Assembly (NCBI RefSeq): GCF_019972155.1
Contig: NZ_BOVL01000020.1
Span: forward strand, 108,782-148,344
Origin: Bradyrhizobium sp. RD5-C2
GTDB lineage: Bacteria > Pseudomonadota > Alphaproteobacteria > Rhizobiales > Xanthobacteraceae
Reading direction: 5' to 3'
DNA length: 39,563 bases
Both the position numbers and the translations under genes were made by a program. Shown here piece after piece: positions 22,230 through 30,200 of the stretch. The number at the start of each line of letters is the position of its first letter. Position 1 is the first letter of the stretch. Below the pieces are notes generated by a model. It did not search any database and had not been told where the DNA came from. It worked only from the letters and a program-made list of their open reading frames with translations.

Positions 22230-23954
22230 CTAACCGGAGGTCCGCACCTTCTGCAGCTCCGGAAATTCTTCCTCGCGGAACTCGGCTCCGCGCAACGCAT
22301 CGCTTCTGACATCGTCATGTTCGAGCCGGCGCAACTGCACGCGACGAATTTTTCCAGAAATCGTCTTGGGCAGTTCGGTAACCAGCTCGATCTTGCGGAT
22401 GCGTTTAAACGGTGCGAGCCGCGTGTGCAAATGCTTGAAGATCGACAGCGCCGTTTCCGGGCCGCGCTCGACACCGGAGACCAGCAGCACATAAGCCTTC
22501 GGGACCGCGAGCCGAATCGGGTCCGGGCTCGGCACCACGGCGGCTTCCGCCACCGCATCATGCTCCAGCAGGACGCTCTCCAATTCGAACGGCGAGATGC
22601 GGTAGTCGGAGGATTTGAAGACGTCGTCGGTGCGGCCGACGAAGGTCAGATAGCCCTCGTCATCGGTGAACACGACGTCGCCGCTGCGGTAGATCTCGCC
22701 ATCGGTGCCGATCAGTCTGCCGTCGTCGCCCTGATAGCCCTGCATCAGGCCCGCCGGCCGGTCCGCGCCGAGCAGCAAGGTCACCTCGCCCTCCTTCGCG
22801 GCATGGCCGTCATTGTCGGTGACCTGCACGCGATAGCCCGGCAGCGGCCGGCCCATCGAGCCGACCTTCACCTTCTGCCCCGGCGAGTTGCCGGCCAGCG
22901 CCGTGGTCTCGGTCTGGCCGTAGCCGTCGCGGATCGTCAGGCCCCAGGCCGATTTGACCTGGTCGATGATTTCAGGATTGAGCGGCTCGCCGGCGCCACA
23001 GACTTCCCGTAGGCTCACCTTGAATTCCGACAGTTGCTCCTGAATGAACATCCGCCACACCGTCGGCGGCGCGCACAGTGTGGTGACGCCGCAGCGGCCG
23101 ATGATCGAGAGCAGTCCCTTCGCCTCGAAGCGTGGCTGGTTGGCGATGAAGATCGTCGCGCCGGCATTCCACGGCGCGAAGAAGCAGCTCCAGGCATGCT
23201 TGGCCCAGCCGGGCGAGGAAATGTTGAGATGAATGTCACCGGGCTGCAGGCCGATCCAGTACATGGTCGAGAGATGGCCGACCGGATAGCTGCGCTGGCT
23301 GTGCCGCACCAGCTTTGGCTTTGCCGTGGTGCCCGAGGTGAAATACAGCAGCATCGGGTCGTCGGCCTTGGTCGGGCCGTCGGGCGTGAAGGCGTCCGAC
23401 GCCTTGGCCGCCTCCTCGAACGGCATCCAGCCCTCGTGCGTCTGCGTCGCGCCGACCACGATGCGCACCAGCTTTTCGCCGCCAAGCCCTGTGAACTTCG
23501 CGACCTGATCCTGCGTGGCAACCACTGCCTTCGCCTTGCCGCGATCGAGCCGGTCGCGCAATTCATCCGCGGTCAATAGCGTGGTCGCGGGGATCACGAC
23601 CACGCCGAGCTTCATCGCCGCCAGCATGGTCTCCCACAGCGGCACGACATTGCCGAGCAGCAGCAACAGATGATCGCCGCGCTTCAGCCCTTGCGCGCGC
23701 AGAAAGTTCGCGACCCGGTTGGAGCGGCGCGACAACTCGGCGAACGACAGCTTGGTCTCGTTGCCGCTGGCGGCATCGACGATCCACAGCGCCGGCCGAT
23801 CGCGGCTGTCGGCGTTGTGCGCCAGTTCGGCGTCGAACCAGTCGAGCGCCCAGTTGAACGGCACGGGATCCGGCCAGCGAAATCCGTTCACCGCCGTGTC
23901 GTAGTCGGTGCGGTGCTTGAGCAGAAAGGCGCGTGCGTCCTGAAATGTGGTCAT
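22230..23954 (-). CDS. acyl-CoA synthetase (AMP-forming)
   Basis: The 574-aa enzyme activates a carboxylic acid to its CoA thioester with ATP. The phosphate-binding loop YFTSGTTAKPKLVRHS covers residues 204-219, DGYGQTETT is the central adenylate motif, YRSGDVV and FVGRTDDVFKSSDYRIS form the hinge (motif A8), and the catalytic lysine is Lys535 in LPKTISGKIRR. N-terminal W/F-rich sequence (FNWALDWFDAEL) is like the medium-chain and benzoate-CoA ligase group, but the substrate is not determined. The start at 23954 gives the standard N terminus. It leads a minus-strand run with MaoC-like and SDR genes, and a family D repeat separates it from mmsB. Confidence 0.92.
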   Translation of the reverse strand: MTTFQDARAFLLKHRTDYDTAVNGFRWPDPVPFNWALDWFDAELAHNADSRDRPALWIVDAASGNETKLSFAELSRRSNRVANFLRAQGLKRGDHLLLLLGNVVPLWETMLAAMKLGVVVIPATTLLTADELRDRLDRGKAKAVVATQDQVAKFTGLGGEKLVRIVVGATQTHEGWMPFEEAAKASDAFTPDGPTKADDPMLLYFTSGTTAKPKLVRHSQRSYPVGHLSTMYWIGLQPGDIHLNISSPGWAKHAWSCFFAPWNAGATIFIANQPRFEAKGLLSIIGRCGVTTLCAPPTVWRMFIQEQLSEFKVSLREVCGAGEPLNPEIIDQVKSAWGLTIRDGYGQTETTALAGNSPGQKVKVGSMGRPLPGYRVQVTDNDGHAAKEGEVTLLLGADRPAGLMQGYQGDDGRLIGTDGEIYRSGDVVFTDDEGYLTFVGRTDDVFKSSDYRISPFELESVLLEHDAVAEAAVVPSPDPIRLAVPKAYVLLVSGVERGPETALSIFKHLHTRLAPFKRIRKIELVTELPKTISGKIRRVQLRRLEHDDVRSDALRGAEFREEEFPELQKVRTSG

Positions 23955-23976
23955 GGGGTCTCACCGCGTTCACCGC

Positions 23977-24080
23977 CGTCATCCTGAGGAGCCGCGCGAG
24001 GCGCGGCGTCTCGAAGGATGGCCACAAGCAGCCGACCATCATCCTTCGAGGCTCGCAAGCGCTCGCACCTCAGGATGACG
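23977..24080. repeat. palindromic repeat, family D, copy 3
   Basis: CGTCATCCTGAGGAGCCGC ... GGCGTCTCGAAGGATGG is followed by its mirrored unit CATCCTTCGAGGCTCGC ... GCTCGCACCTCAGGATGACG, giving outer inverted ends of CGTCATCCTGAGG. It ends 3 bp from the mmsB stop codon. Confidence 0.85.
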
Positions 24081-24083
24081 GTC

Positions 24084-24971
24084 TTATTTCCCTGCAAGTC
24101 CTCTAACGTGCTGGATAATTCCGGAAAAGTCGACCCCGCCATGGCCCGACGCGTCGAAGGTCTTATAGAGCTCCTGCGCATGCTTGCCGAGCGGCGTCAC
24201 GGCGCCGGCGGCATTGGCGGCGTCCTGCGCCAGCGTCAGGTCCTTGACCATCAGGTTGGAGGCGAAACCCGGCTTGTAATCGTTGTTGGCCGGCGAGGTC
24301 GGCACTGGACCTGGAACCGGGCAATAGGTTGTCAGCGACCAGCACTGCCCCGACGAGGTCGAGGCAACGTCGAACAGCGCCTGATGCGACAGGCCGAGCT
24401 TTTCGGCGAGCACGAAGGCCTCGCCGACCGCGATCATCGAAATGCCGAGGATCATGTTGTTGCAGATCTTGGCCGCCTGCCCTGCACCGCCGGCGCCGCA
24501 ATGCACGATCTTCTTGCCCATATTGGCCAGCATCGGCTGCGCTGCCGCGAATGCCTTCGCCTCGCCGCCGCACATGAAGGTCAGCGTCGCGCCCTTGGCG
24601 CCGCCGGTGCCGCCGGAGACCGGCGCATCGACCGAAGCCAAGCCGTGCTTGGCGGCGAGCGCATGCGCCTGCTTGGCGCTTTCGACGTCGATGGTCGAGC
24701 AATCGATGATCAGCGCGCCCTTGCCCATCGCCGGGAGCACCTCGTTCCAGACGCCGAGCACATGCTTGCCGGCCGGCAGCATTGTGATCACGACATCGGC
24801 GCCCTTCACCGCGCCAACGCCGCTCTCGGCGATCGCGGCGCCATCGCTCTTGGCCTGATCGCGAGATGCCGCGACCAGATCGAACGCGGTCACCTTGTGG
24901 CCGGCCTTGACCAGATTGGCCGCCATCGGCCCGCCCATATTGCCGAGCCCGATGAATGCGACGTTTGCCAT
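24084..24971 (-). CDS. mmsB: 3-hydroxyisobutyrate dehydrogenase
   Basis: The 295-aa enzyme oxidises 3-hydroxyisobutyrate to methylmalonate semialdehyde with NAD+ in valine degradation. The Rossmann motif GLGNMG is at 8-13, the substrate-binding DAPVSGGTGGAKGATLT at 115-131 and the catalytic Lys168 in GQAAKICNNM. The C-terminal helical domain ends with the family's DFSGI. The length is normal. It is the last gene of the minus-strand valine operon, 25 bp after the HIBYL-CoA hydrolase stop, and ends next to a family D repeat that might act as a transcription end. Related beta-hydroxyacid dehydrogenases are excluded by context. Confidence 0.95.
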   Translation of the reverse strand: MANVAFIGLGNMGGPMAANLVKAGHKVTAFDLVAASRDQAKSDGAAIAESGVGAVKGADVVITMLPAGKHVLGVWNEVLPAMGKGALIIDCSTIDVESAKQAHALAAKHGLASVDAPVSGGTGGAKGATLTFMCGGEAKAFAAAQPMLANMGKKIVHCGAGGAGQAAKICNNMILGISMIAVGEAFVLAEKLGLSHQALFDVASTSSGQCWSLTTYCPVPGPVPTSPANNDYKPGFASNLMVKDLTLAQDAANAAGAVTPLGKHAQELYKTFDASGHGGVDFSGIIQHVRGLAGK

Positions 24972-24996
24972 GGGAAGTCCTCCGCTTGCGACGTTT

Positions 24997-26079
24997 CTAT
25001 TTGCTGTCAGGAAATTTCAGTTCATCGGCGCCGATTTCGGCGAAGTAAGGCACCAGCATCTCCGCCGTCACGTCCTCGATATTGGGCGGCGACCACTTCG
25101 GATTGCGGTCCTTGTCGATCACGGCGGCGCGCACGCCCTCGCGGAAATCGTCGCTGGCGAACACTTCGAGCGCCGCGCGATATTCGCGCACCAGGCACTC
25201 TTCCAGCGTCGCAGTCGCCCGCGCCAGTCGCAGCAGCTTCAGCGTCACCACCATGCCGCGCGGCGATTTTTCGCCGAGCGTCTTCAGCGTGGCCTGCGCG
25301 AGCTCGGAGCCATCGGCTTTCAGCGCATCAACGATGTCTTCCATCCGTCCGCGCCCGAACCAGCCGTCGATCCCGGCCTGCATCGCGGCGACGGGGCCTG
25401 ATTTCTCGCCGGTGGCAAAACTTGCAATCAGCCGGTCGATATCGGCGGACGTCGTACCCAGTGCAACCTTGGTCAGCGCCTCGCGCAGTGCGGGCAGCTT
25501 GGCGCTCGGCACCACGGCATCGGCGAACTTCGCGTAGATCGCGTCCGGGCCATTCATGGTGGTGCCGGTGAGACCAAAATAGGTGCCGATCTCGCCCGGC
25601 GAACGCGACAGCAGATAGGTGCCGCCGACGTCAGGGAAGAAGCCGAGCCCGACTTCGGGCATCGCAAGCTTGGTTCGCTCGGTCACCACGCGGTGCTGGC
25701 TGTGCGCCGACAGGCCGACGCCGCCGCCCATCACGATGCCATCCATGAAGGCGACATAAGGCTTCGGGAATTTCTTGATCCGCGCGTTGAGGATGTACTC
25801 GTCGCGCCACAGGATCTTGCCGAGGTCGCCCTTGACCTTCGAGCTTTCCCAGAGCGCGCGTATATCGCCGCCGGCGCACAGGCCGCGCTCCCCGGCGCCT
25901 TCCAGCACGATGACCGCGACGTCAGGATCGGCTTCGAACGCGTCGAGCGCCCGGTCGATGTCGTGGAACATCTCCAGCGTCACGGCATTGATCGCCTTCG
26001 GCCGGTTGAGCCGGATGATGCCGGCCGCCCCTTCCTTGCGTGCAATCAGGTCGCCTTCGGCCGCGGCCACATCATTCAT
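24997..26079 (-). CDS. 3-hydroxyisobutyryl-CoA hydrolase (HibCH)
   Basis: The 360-aa crotonase-fold protein hydrolyses 3-hydroxyisobutyryl-CoA to free 3-hydroxyisobutyrate, which lets valine carbon leave the CoA pathway. Oxyanion-hole loops are GLCAGGDIRAL (66-76) and GIVMGGGVGLS (114-124). The hydrolase-type acidic pair Glu142 and Asp150 lies in PEVGLGFFPDVGGTYLLS. The long C-terminal helical region is also typical and distinguishes it from plain enoyl-CoA hydratase (about 260 aa). It overlaps the upstream isobutyryl-CoA dehydrogenase gene by 4 bp (ATGA type), so the two are translationally coupled. Confidence 0.93.
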   Translation of the reverse strand: MNDVAAAEGDLIARKEGAAGIIRLNRPKAINAVTLEMFHDIDRALDAFEADPDVAVIVLEGAGERGLCAGGDIRALWESSKVKGDLGKILWRDEYILNARIKKFPKPYVAFMDGIVMGGGVGLSAHSQHRVVTERTKLAMPEVGLGFFPDVGGTYLLSRSPGEIGTYFGLTGTTMNGPDAIYAKFADAVVPSAKLPALREALTKVALGTTSADIDRLIASFATGEKSGPVAAMQAGIDGWFGRGRMEDIVDALKADGSELAQATLKTLGEKSPRGMVVTLKLLRLARATATLEECLVREYRAALEVFASDDFREGVRAAVIDKDRNPKWSPPNIEDVTAEMLVPYFAEIGADELKFPDSK

Positions 26080-27224
26080 CGCGCGCCCTCGATCAATTTG
26101 CGCGACACGATCAGCCGCATGATTTCATTGGTGCCTTCGAGAATCTGATGCACGCGCAGATCGCGCACGATCTTCTCGACGCCGTATTCGCTGAGGTAGC
26201 CGTAGCCGCCGTGCAGCTGCAGCGCCTGGTTGGCGACCTCGAAGCCGACATCGGTGCCGAACCGTTTCGCCATCGCGCATAGCATCGACGCGTCAGGATC
26301 CTTGCGGTCGAGCGCAGCGGCTGCGCGCCACAGGAAGGTGCGTGCGGCTTCCAGCTCGGTCGCCATGTCGGCGATCTTGAATTGCAGCGCCTGGAATTCG
26401 TCGAGACGTTTGCCGAAGGCCTTGCGGTCCTTCATGTAGGCCAGCGCCTTGTCGAGCGCCGTCTGCGCGCCGCCGAGCGAGCACGCCGCGATGTTGAGAC
26501 GGCCGCCGTCGAGGCCGGCCATCGCGACCTTGAAGCCGATGCCCTCCTCGCCGAGCCGGTTTTCGACCGGCACGCGCGCGTTCTCGAACACCACCGCGCG
26601 GGTCGGCTGTGCATTCCAGCCCATCTTGCGCTCGTTGGCGCCGAACGACACGCCGGGCGTCTTGCCGTCGATCACGATCGTCGAGACGCCGCCGGGGCCA
26701 TCGCCGCCGGTACGCACCATCGCCACCAGGAGGTCAGTGCTGCCGGCACCTGAGATGAACTGCTTCTGGCCGTTGAGCACGTAATGGTCGCCATCACGCA
26801 CCGCACGGGTGCGCAGCGCAGCGGCATCGGAACCTGCGCCCGGCTCGGTCAGGCAATAGCTCGCGAGCAGCTCCATGGTGCAGAGCTTCGGCAGCCATTT
26901 GTGGCGCTGCGTGTCGTTGCCATAGGCATCGATCATCCAGGACGCCATGTTGTGGATCGAGATGAAGGCGGACGTGGTCGGACAGCCCGTCGCCAAGGCC
27001 TCGAAGATCAGCGCCGCGTCGAAGCGCGTCATCGCCGAGCCGCCGACATCGTCCTTGATGTAGATGCCGCCGATGCCGAGGCCAGCGGCCTCGCGCATCA
27101 CGTCAACCGGAAAGTGCTTCTTCTCGTCCCATTCGAGCGCATGCGGCGCGATCTTCTCCGCCGCAAACGCCCGCGCCATGTCGCGTACCGCGATCTGGTC
27201 CTCGTTGAGAGCGAACTGCATCAT
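26076..27224 (-). CDS. acyl-CoA dehydrogenase, probable isobutyryl-CoA dehydrogenase
   Basis: The 382-aa flavoprotein belongs to the acyl-CoA dehydrogenase family. YCLTEPGAGSDAAALRTRA and FISGAGSTDLL bind FAD and substrate, LQLHGGYGYLSEYGVEKIVRDLR is the C-terminal FAD contact, and the catalytic base is Glu363 in QILEGTNEIMRLIVSR. Between HibCH and mmsA genes it is best read as the enzyme converting isobutyryl-CoA to methacrylyl-CoA and passing electrons to ETF. Two adjacent ATG codons (27224 and 27221) both follow GAGG; I keep the first. A short/branched-chain dehydrogenase of other specificity is possible without context. Confidence 0.93.
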   Translation of the reverse strand: MMQFALNEDQIAVRDMARAFAAEKIAPHALEWDEKKHFPVDVMREAAGLGIGGIYIKDDVGGSAMTRFDAALIFEALATGCPTTSAFISIHNMASWMIDAYGNDTQRHKWLPKLCTMELLASYCLTEPGAGSDAAALRTRAVRDGDHYVLNGQKQFISGAGSTDLLVAMVRTGGDGPGGVSTIVIDGKTPGVSFGANERKMGWNAQPTRAVVFENARVPVENRLGEEGIGFKVAMAGLDGGRLNIAACSLGGAQTALDKALAYMKDRKAFGKRLDEFQALQFKIADMATELEAARTFLWRAAAALDRKDPDASMLCAMAKRFGTDVGFEVANQALQLHGGYGYLSEYGVEKIVRDLRVHQILEGTNEIMRLIVSRKLIEGAR

Positions 27225-27243
27225 TGCCTCGCCCTGAACGGAC

Positions 27244-28740
27244 TTACTTCATCGTCGGGATCGAGAACTCCGCGCCGTCCTTGACGCCGGACGGCCAACG
27301 CGAGGTCACCGTCTTGGTCTTGGTGTAGAAGCGGACCGAGTCCGGACCGTGCTGGTTGAGATCGCCGAAGCCGGACTTCTTCCAGCCGCCGAAGGTGTAA
27401 TAGGCGATCGGCACCGGGATCGGCACGTTGACGCCGACCATGCCGACATTGACCTTGGCCGCGAAGTCGCGCGCCGTGTCGCCGTCGCGGGTGAAGATCG
27501 CAACGCCGTTGCCGTAGTCGTGGTCGGACGGCAGCGCCAGCGCCTCGTGATAATCCTTGGCGCGCACCACCGACAGAACCGGGCCAAAAATCTCTTCCTT
27601 GTAGATCCGCATGTCCTTGGTGACGTTGTCGAACAGCGAACCGCCGAGATAGAAGCCGTTCTCGTAGCCCTGCATCTTGAAGCCGCGGCCGTCGACCGCG
27701 AGCGTCGCGCCTTCTTTGACGCCGATGTCGATGTAGCTCTTGACCTTCTCGACCGCCTCGCGGGTCACCAGCGGGCCGTAATCGGCCGACGGATCGACCG
27801 AGGTGCCGATCTTGAGCGACTCGACGCGCGGGATCAGCTTTTCCATCAGCCGGTCGGCCGTGGTCTTGCCGACGGGCACCGCAACCGAGACCGCCATGCA
27901 GCGCTCGCCGGCCGAGCCATAGCCGGCACCGATCAGCGCGTCGACCGCCTGGTCCATGTCGGCATCGGGCATGATGATGGCGTGGTTCTTGGCGCCACCG
28001 AAGCACTGGCAGCGCTTGCCGGTCTGCGCGGCGCGCTCGTAGATGTACTGCGCGATCGGGGTCGAGCCGACGAAGCCGATCGCCTTGACGTCGGGATCGT
28101 CGAGGATGGCGTCGACCGCTTCCTTGTCGCCGTTGACGACGTTGAGAATGCCGGCCGGCAGGCCCGCTTCGATCATCAGCTCGGCCAGCGCCATCGGCAC
28201 ACCCGGATCGCGCTCCGACGGCTTGAGGATGAAGGCGTTGCCGCAGGCGATCGCGGGCGCGAACTTCCACATCGGGATCATCGCCGGGAAGTTGAACGGC
28301 GTGATGCCGGCGACCACGCCGAGCGGCTGCCGCATCGAATAGATGTCGATGCCGGGGCCGGCGCCTTCGGTGTACTCGCCCTTCATCAGATGCGGGATGC
28401 CGCAGGCGAACTCGGCGACTTCGAGGCCGCGCTGAATGTCACCCTTGGCGTCGGGAACGGTCTTGCCATGCTCGCGCGCCAAAATCTCGGCGAGCTTGTC
28501 GTAGTCGCGCTGCACCAGCTCGACGAATTTCATCATGACGCGGGCGCGGCGCTGCGGGTTGGTGGCGGCCCATTCGGGCTGCGCGGCGCGGGCGTTCTCC
28601 ACCGCGGCGCGAACTTCGGCCTTGGAGGCCAGCGCCACCTTGGCCTGGACGTCGCCGGTCATCGGCTCGAAGACGTCAGCCGTACGGCCCGAGGTGCCCT
28701 TGACCTCCTTGCCACCGATGAAATGTCCGATCGAGCGCAT
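27244..28740 (-). CDS. mmsA: CoA-acylating methylmalonate-semialdehyde dehydrogenase
   Basis: The 498-aa aldehyde dehydrogenase converts methylmalonate semialdehyde and CoA to propionyl-CoA, CO2 and NADH, the final step of the valine branch. MRQPLGVVAGITPFNFPAM contains the cofactor-site Asn150, GFVGSTPIAQYI is the NAD fold, CFGGAKNHAIIMPDAD (246-261) is typical of MMSDH, and the catalytic Cys281 lies in SAGERCMAVSV. C-terminal NVGMVGVNVPIPVPIAYYTF is the MMSDH-specific form. It is the first gene of the operon, has AAGGGAGG 6 nt upstream of its ATG, and is divergent from a LysR gene across 120 bp that hold a 34-bp dyad. Confidence 0.96.
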   Translation of the reverse strand: MRSIGHFIGGKEVKGTSGRTADVFEPMTGDVQAKVALASKAEVRAAVENARAAQPEWAATNPQRRARVMMKFVELVQRDYDKLAEILAREHGKTVPDAKGDIQRGLEVAEFACGIPHLMKGEYTEGAGPGIDIYSMRQPLGVVAGITPFNFPAMIPMWKFAPAIACGNAFILKPSERDPGVPMALAELMIEAGLPAGILNVVNGDKEAVDAILDDPDVKAIGFVGSTPIAQYIYERAAQTGKRCQCFGGAKNHAIIMPDADMDQAVDALIGAGYGSAGERCMAVSVAVPVGKTTADRLMEKLIPRVESLKIGTSVDPSADYGPLVTREAVEKVKSYIDIGVKEGATLAVDGRGFKMQGYENGFYLGGSLFDNVTKDMRIYKEEIFGPVLSVVRAKDYHEALALPSDHDYGNGVAIFTRDGDTARDFAAKVNVGMVGVNVPIPVPIAYYTFGGWKKSGFGDLNQHGPDSVRFYTKTKTVTSRWPSGVKDGAEFSIPTMK

Positions 28741-28810
28741 GAATATCCTCCCTTGAAGACGTGAATCGCCGCTCCTCGCGGCAAGATCGCTTTACAAACC
28801 CTAATGACCC

Positions 28811-28844
28811 TGCATTTTATAGGATTCAAGTCCGATAAATTGCA
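28811..28844. promoter_or_regulatory. 34-bp dyad operator candidate between mmsA and the LysR gene
   Basis: Arms TGCATTTTATAGGA (28811-28824) and TCCGATAAATTGCA (28831-28844) match at 12 of 14 positions around a six-base centre. The site is AT-rich in a GC-rich genome, ends 16 bp before the favoured LysR start and lies about 85 bp before mmsA, as expected for a LysR protein controlling itself and its target. Confidence 0.65.
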
Positions 28845-28860
28845 CCATAGATGTGCGGAA

Positions 28861-29775
28861 ATGCAGGATCAAGGCGGCGACACGATCGACTGGGACGACT
28901 TCCGTTTCGTGCTTGCCATCGTGCGCGGCGGGTCGGTGTCGGCTGCCGCCAAGCAGCTCGGCGTCGATCATGCCACAGTGATCCGGCGTGTCGACCGGCT
29001 GGAAGGCCACCTCTCCGCAAAACTGTTTGATCGCCGCAAGACCGGCTATCTGCTCACCGAGGCCGGCCAGCGTGTCGCCGACAGCGCCGAGGCGATGGAA
29101 TCGACCATCGTCGCCAACCAGGAGGCGGTCGGCGGCTCGCGCGCGCATCTCACCGGCGCGGTGCGGATCGGTGCGCCCGACGGCTTCGGCAGTCACTTTT
29201 TGGCCTCGCGGCTGGTCAAGTTCACCGAGCGGTATCCCGATCTCGATCTCCAGCTCGTCGCTACCGCGCGGCTGTTCTCGCTCTCCAAGCGCGAGGCCGA
29301 CATCGCGATCAGCCTGACCATGCCGAAGGAAGGCCGCATCGTCGGCCGCAAGCTGCTCGACTACACGCTCGGGCTTTATGCCGCACCCGGCTATCTGGCG
29401 CAGGCGCCAAAGATCGCCGCGCGTGCCGACCTGCCGAAGCACCGCTTCGTCGGCTATATCGAGGAGCTGCTGTTCACGCCGGAACTGGACTATCTGCCGC
29501 TGGTCTCGCCGAAGATCTCGGCCAAATTCCGCAGCGCCAACCTGATCGCACAGCTCAACGCCACCATCGCCGGCTTCGGCATCGCCGTGCTGCCGCACTT
29601 CATGGCATCAGCCCATCCCGAGTTGCAGCCGGTGCTGCGCGACGAGGTGCGGATCTCCCGCACCTTCTGGCTGTTGATGCACGCCGACAGCAAGGACCTC
29701 GCCCGCATCCGCGCGGTGGCGGATTACATCTACGAGACGGTGGAAGCCGAGCGTGCGCTGTTCAACGGGGCGTAG
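28861..29775 (+). CDS. LysR-family regulator, probable regulator of the valine operon
   Basis: The 304-aa protein has the winged helix at residues 12-70 (DFRFVLAIVRGGSVSAAAKQLGVDHATVIRRVDRLE) and a LysR effector domain from about 95 (VRIGAPDGFGSHFLASRL). An earlier in-frame ATG at 28804 would add 19 residues, but that stretch covers the 34-bp dyad, so I favour the start at 28861. No good ribosome binding site precedes 28861 (only GCGGA close by), so leaderless or weak initiation is possible. Divergence from mmsA suggests control of the valine operon; the inducer is unknown. Its last codons (VADYIYETVEAERA) recur as a remnant at 31785-31856. Confidence 0.9.
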   Translation: MQDQGGDTIDWDDFRFVLAIVRGGSVSAAAKQLGVDHATVIRRVDRLEGHLSAKLFDRRKTGYLLTEAGQRVADSAEAMESTIVANQEAVGGSRAHLTGAVRIGAPDGFGSHFLASRLVKFTERYPDLDLQLVATARLFSLSKREADIAISLTMPKEGRIVGRKLLDYTLGLYAAPGYLAQAPKIAARADLPKHRFVGYIEELLFTPELDYLPLVSPKISAKFRSANLIAQLNATIAGFGIAVLPHFMASAHPELQPVLRDEVRISRTFWLLMHADSKDLARIRAVADYIYETVEAERALFNGA

Positions 29776-29790
29776 GGCTCACCGACATCG

Positions 29791-30030
29791 TCAGACGGAT
29801 CGAATGCCTCGCGGGTCCGTATCCCGGTTCGATGCTACATAGTCGACCTCACCACGCGAGATCCCGATGTCCATTAGCTCCCGATCACTCAGGCTGCCGA
29901 GATCGGAACGAAGCCGCTCCCATTTGCGCCATTCCTGAACTGCATCCCAAAAGCCCTTGAAAGCACTGAAGATCCGCGGCGTCGATGCGACCGCCTGGGC
30001 TGAACTCGTTGGACCGTAGATCGTGCTCAT
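29791..30030 (-). CDS. DUF1127 domain protein, 79 aa
   Basis: The small protein ends with the DUF1127 (YjiS-like) pattern WRKWERLRSDLGSLSDRELMDIGISRGEVDYVA (about residues 34-66): a short helix rich in Arg and Trp, then L-S-D-R-E-L-x-D-I-G-I. The N-terminal 30 residues are not conserved. DUF1127 proteins are abundant small proteins of alphaproteobacteria, tied in Agrobacterium to metabolic and RNA-level control; the role here is unknown. GGAGG lies 8 nt before the ATG. It is convergent with the LysR gene (15-bp gap) and divergent from the winged-helix/TPR gene. Confidence 0.85.
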   Translation of the reverse strand: MSTIYGPTSSAQAVASTPRIFSAFKGFWDAVQEWRKWERLRSDLGSLSDRELMDIGISRGEVDYVASNRDTDPRGIRSV

Positions 30031-30092
30031 TGCAGCACCTCCAGGATACGTTCATCCACCCAGACAAGGTGCCGCGGCATGAACGCGCGCGC

Positions 30093-30098
30093 TTGACA
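30093..30098 (+). promoter_or_regulatory. -35-like element before the winged-helix/TPR gene
   Basis: TTGACA is a perfect -35 consensus 103 bp before the TTG start. The bases 17 bp downstream (TCACCA) are a poor -10, so a normal sigma-70 promoter is not certain. Confidence 0.25.
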
Positions 30099-30131
30099 CG
30101 CTGCTTACATTTTCCTCACCAGCGGCTTATT

Positions 30132-30155
30132 CTTGGCACTCCAAGCGGTGCCAAG
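30132..30155. promoter_or_regulatory. overlapping alternative hairpins in the leader of the winged-helix/TPR gene
   Basis: CTTGGCAC (30132-30139) and GTGCCAAG (30148-30155) form a perfect 8-bp dyad with an 8-bp centre. CTTGG can instead pair with CCAAG at 30141-30145, a competing smaller hairpin. The site is 45 bp before the start; it may be a regulator operator or a leader RNA switch. Confidence 0.4.
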
Positions 30156-30200
30156 GCGCCTCACGACGATCGTTGGAGGCACACCCAAGGGATTCGCAGC

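Noticed and set aside
24018..25571. Plus-strand open frame of 517 codons across mmsB and HibCH
   Set aside because: It crosses two real genes and a repeat on the opposite strand and has low-complexity Arg/Ser-rich sequence.
27349..28764. Plus-strand open frame of 471 codons across mmsA
   Set aside because: Antisense shadow with repetitive Arg/Asp/His composition; mmsA has a full set of aldehyde dehydrogenase motifs.
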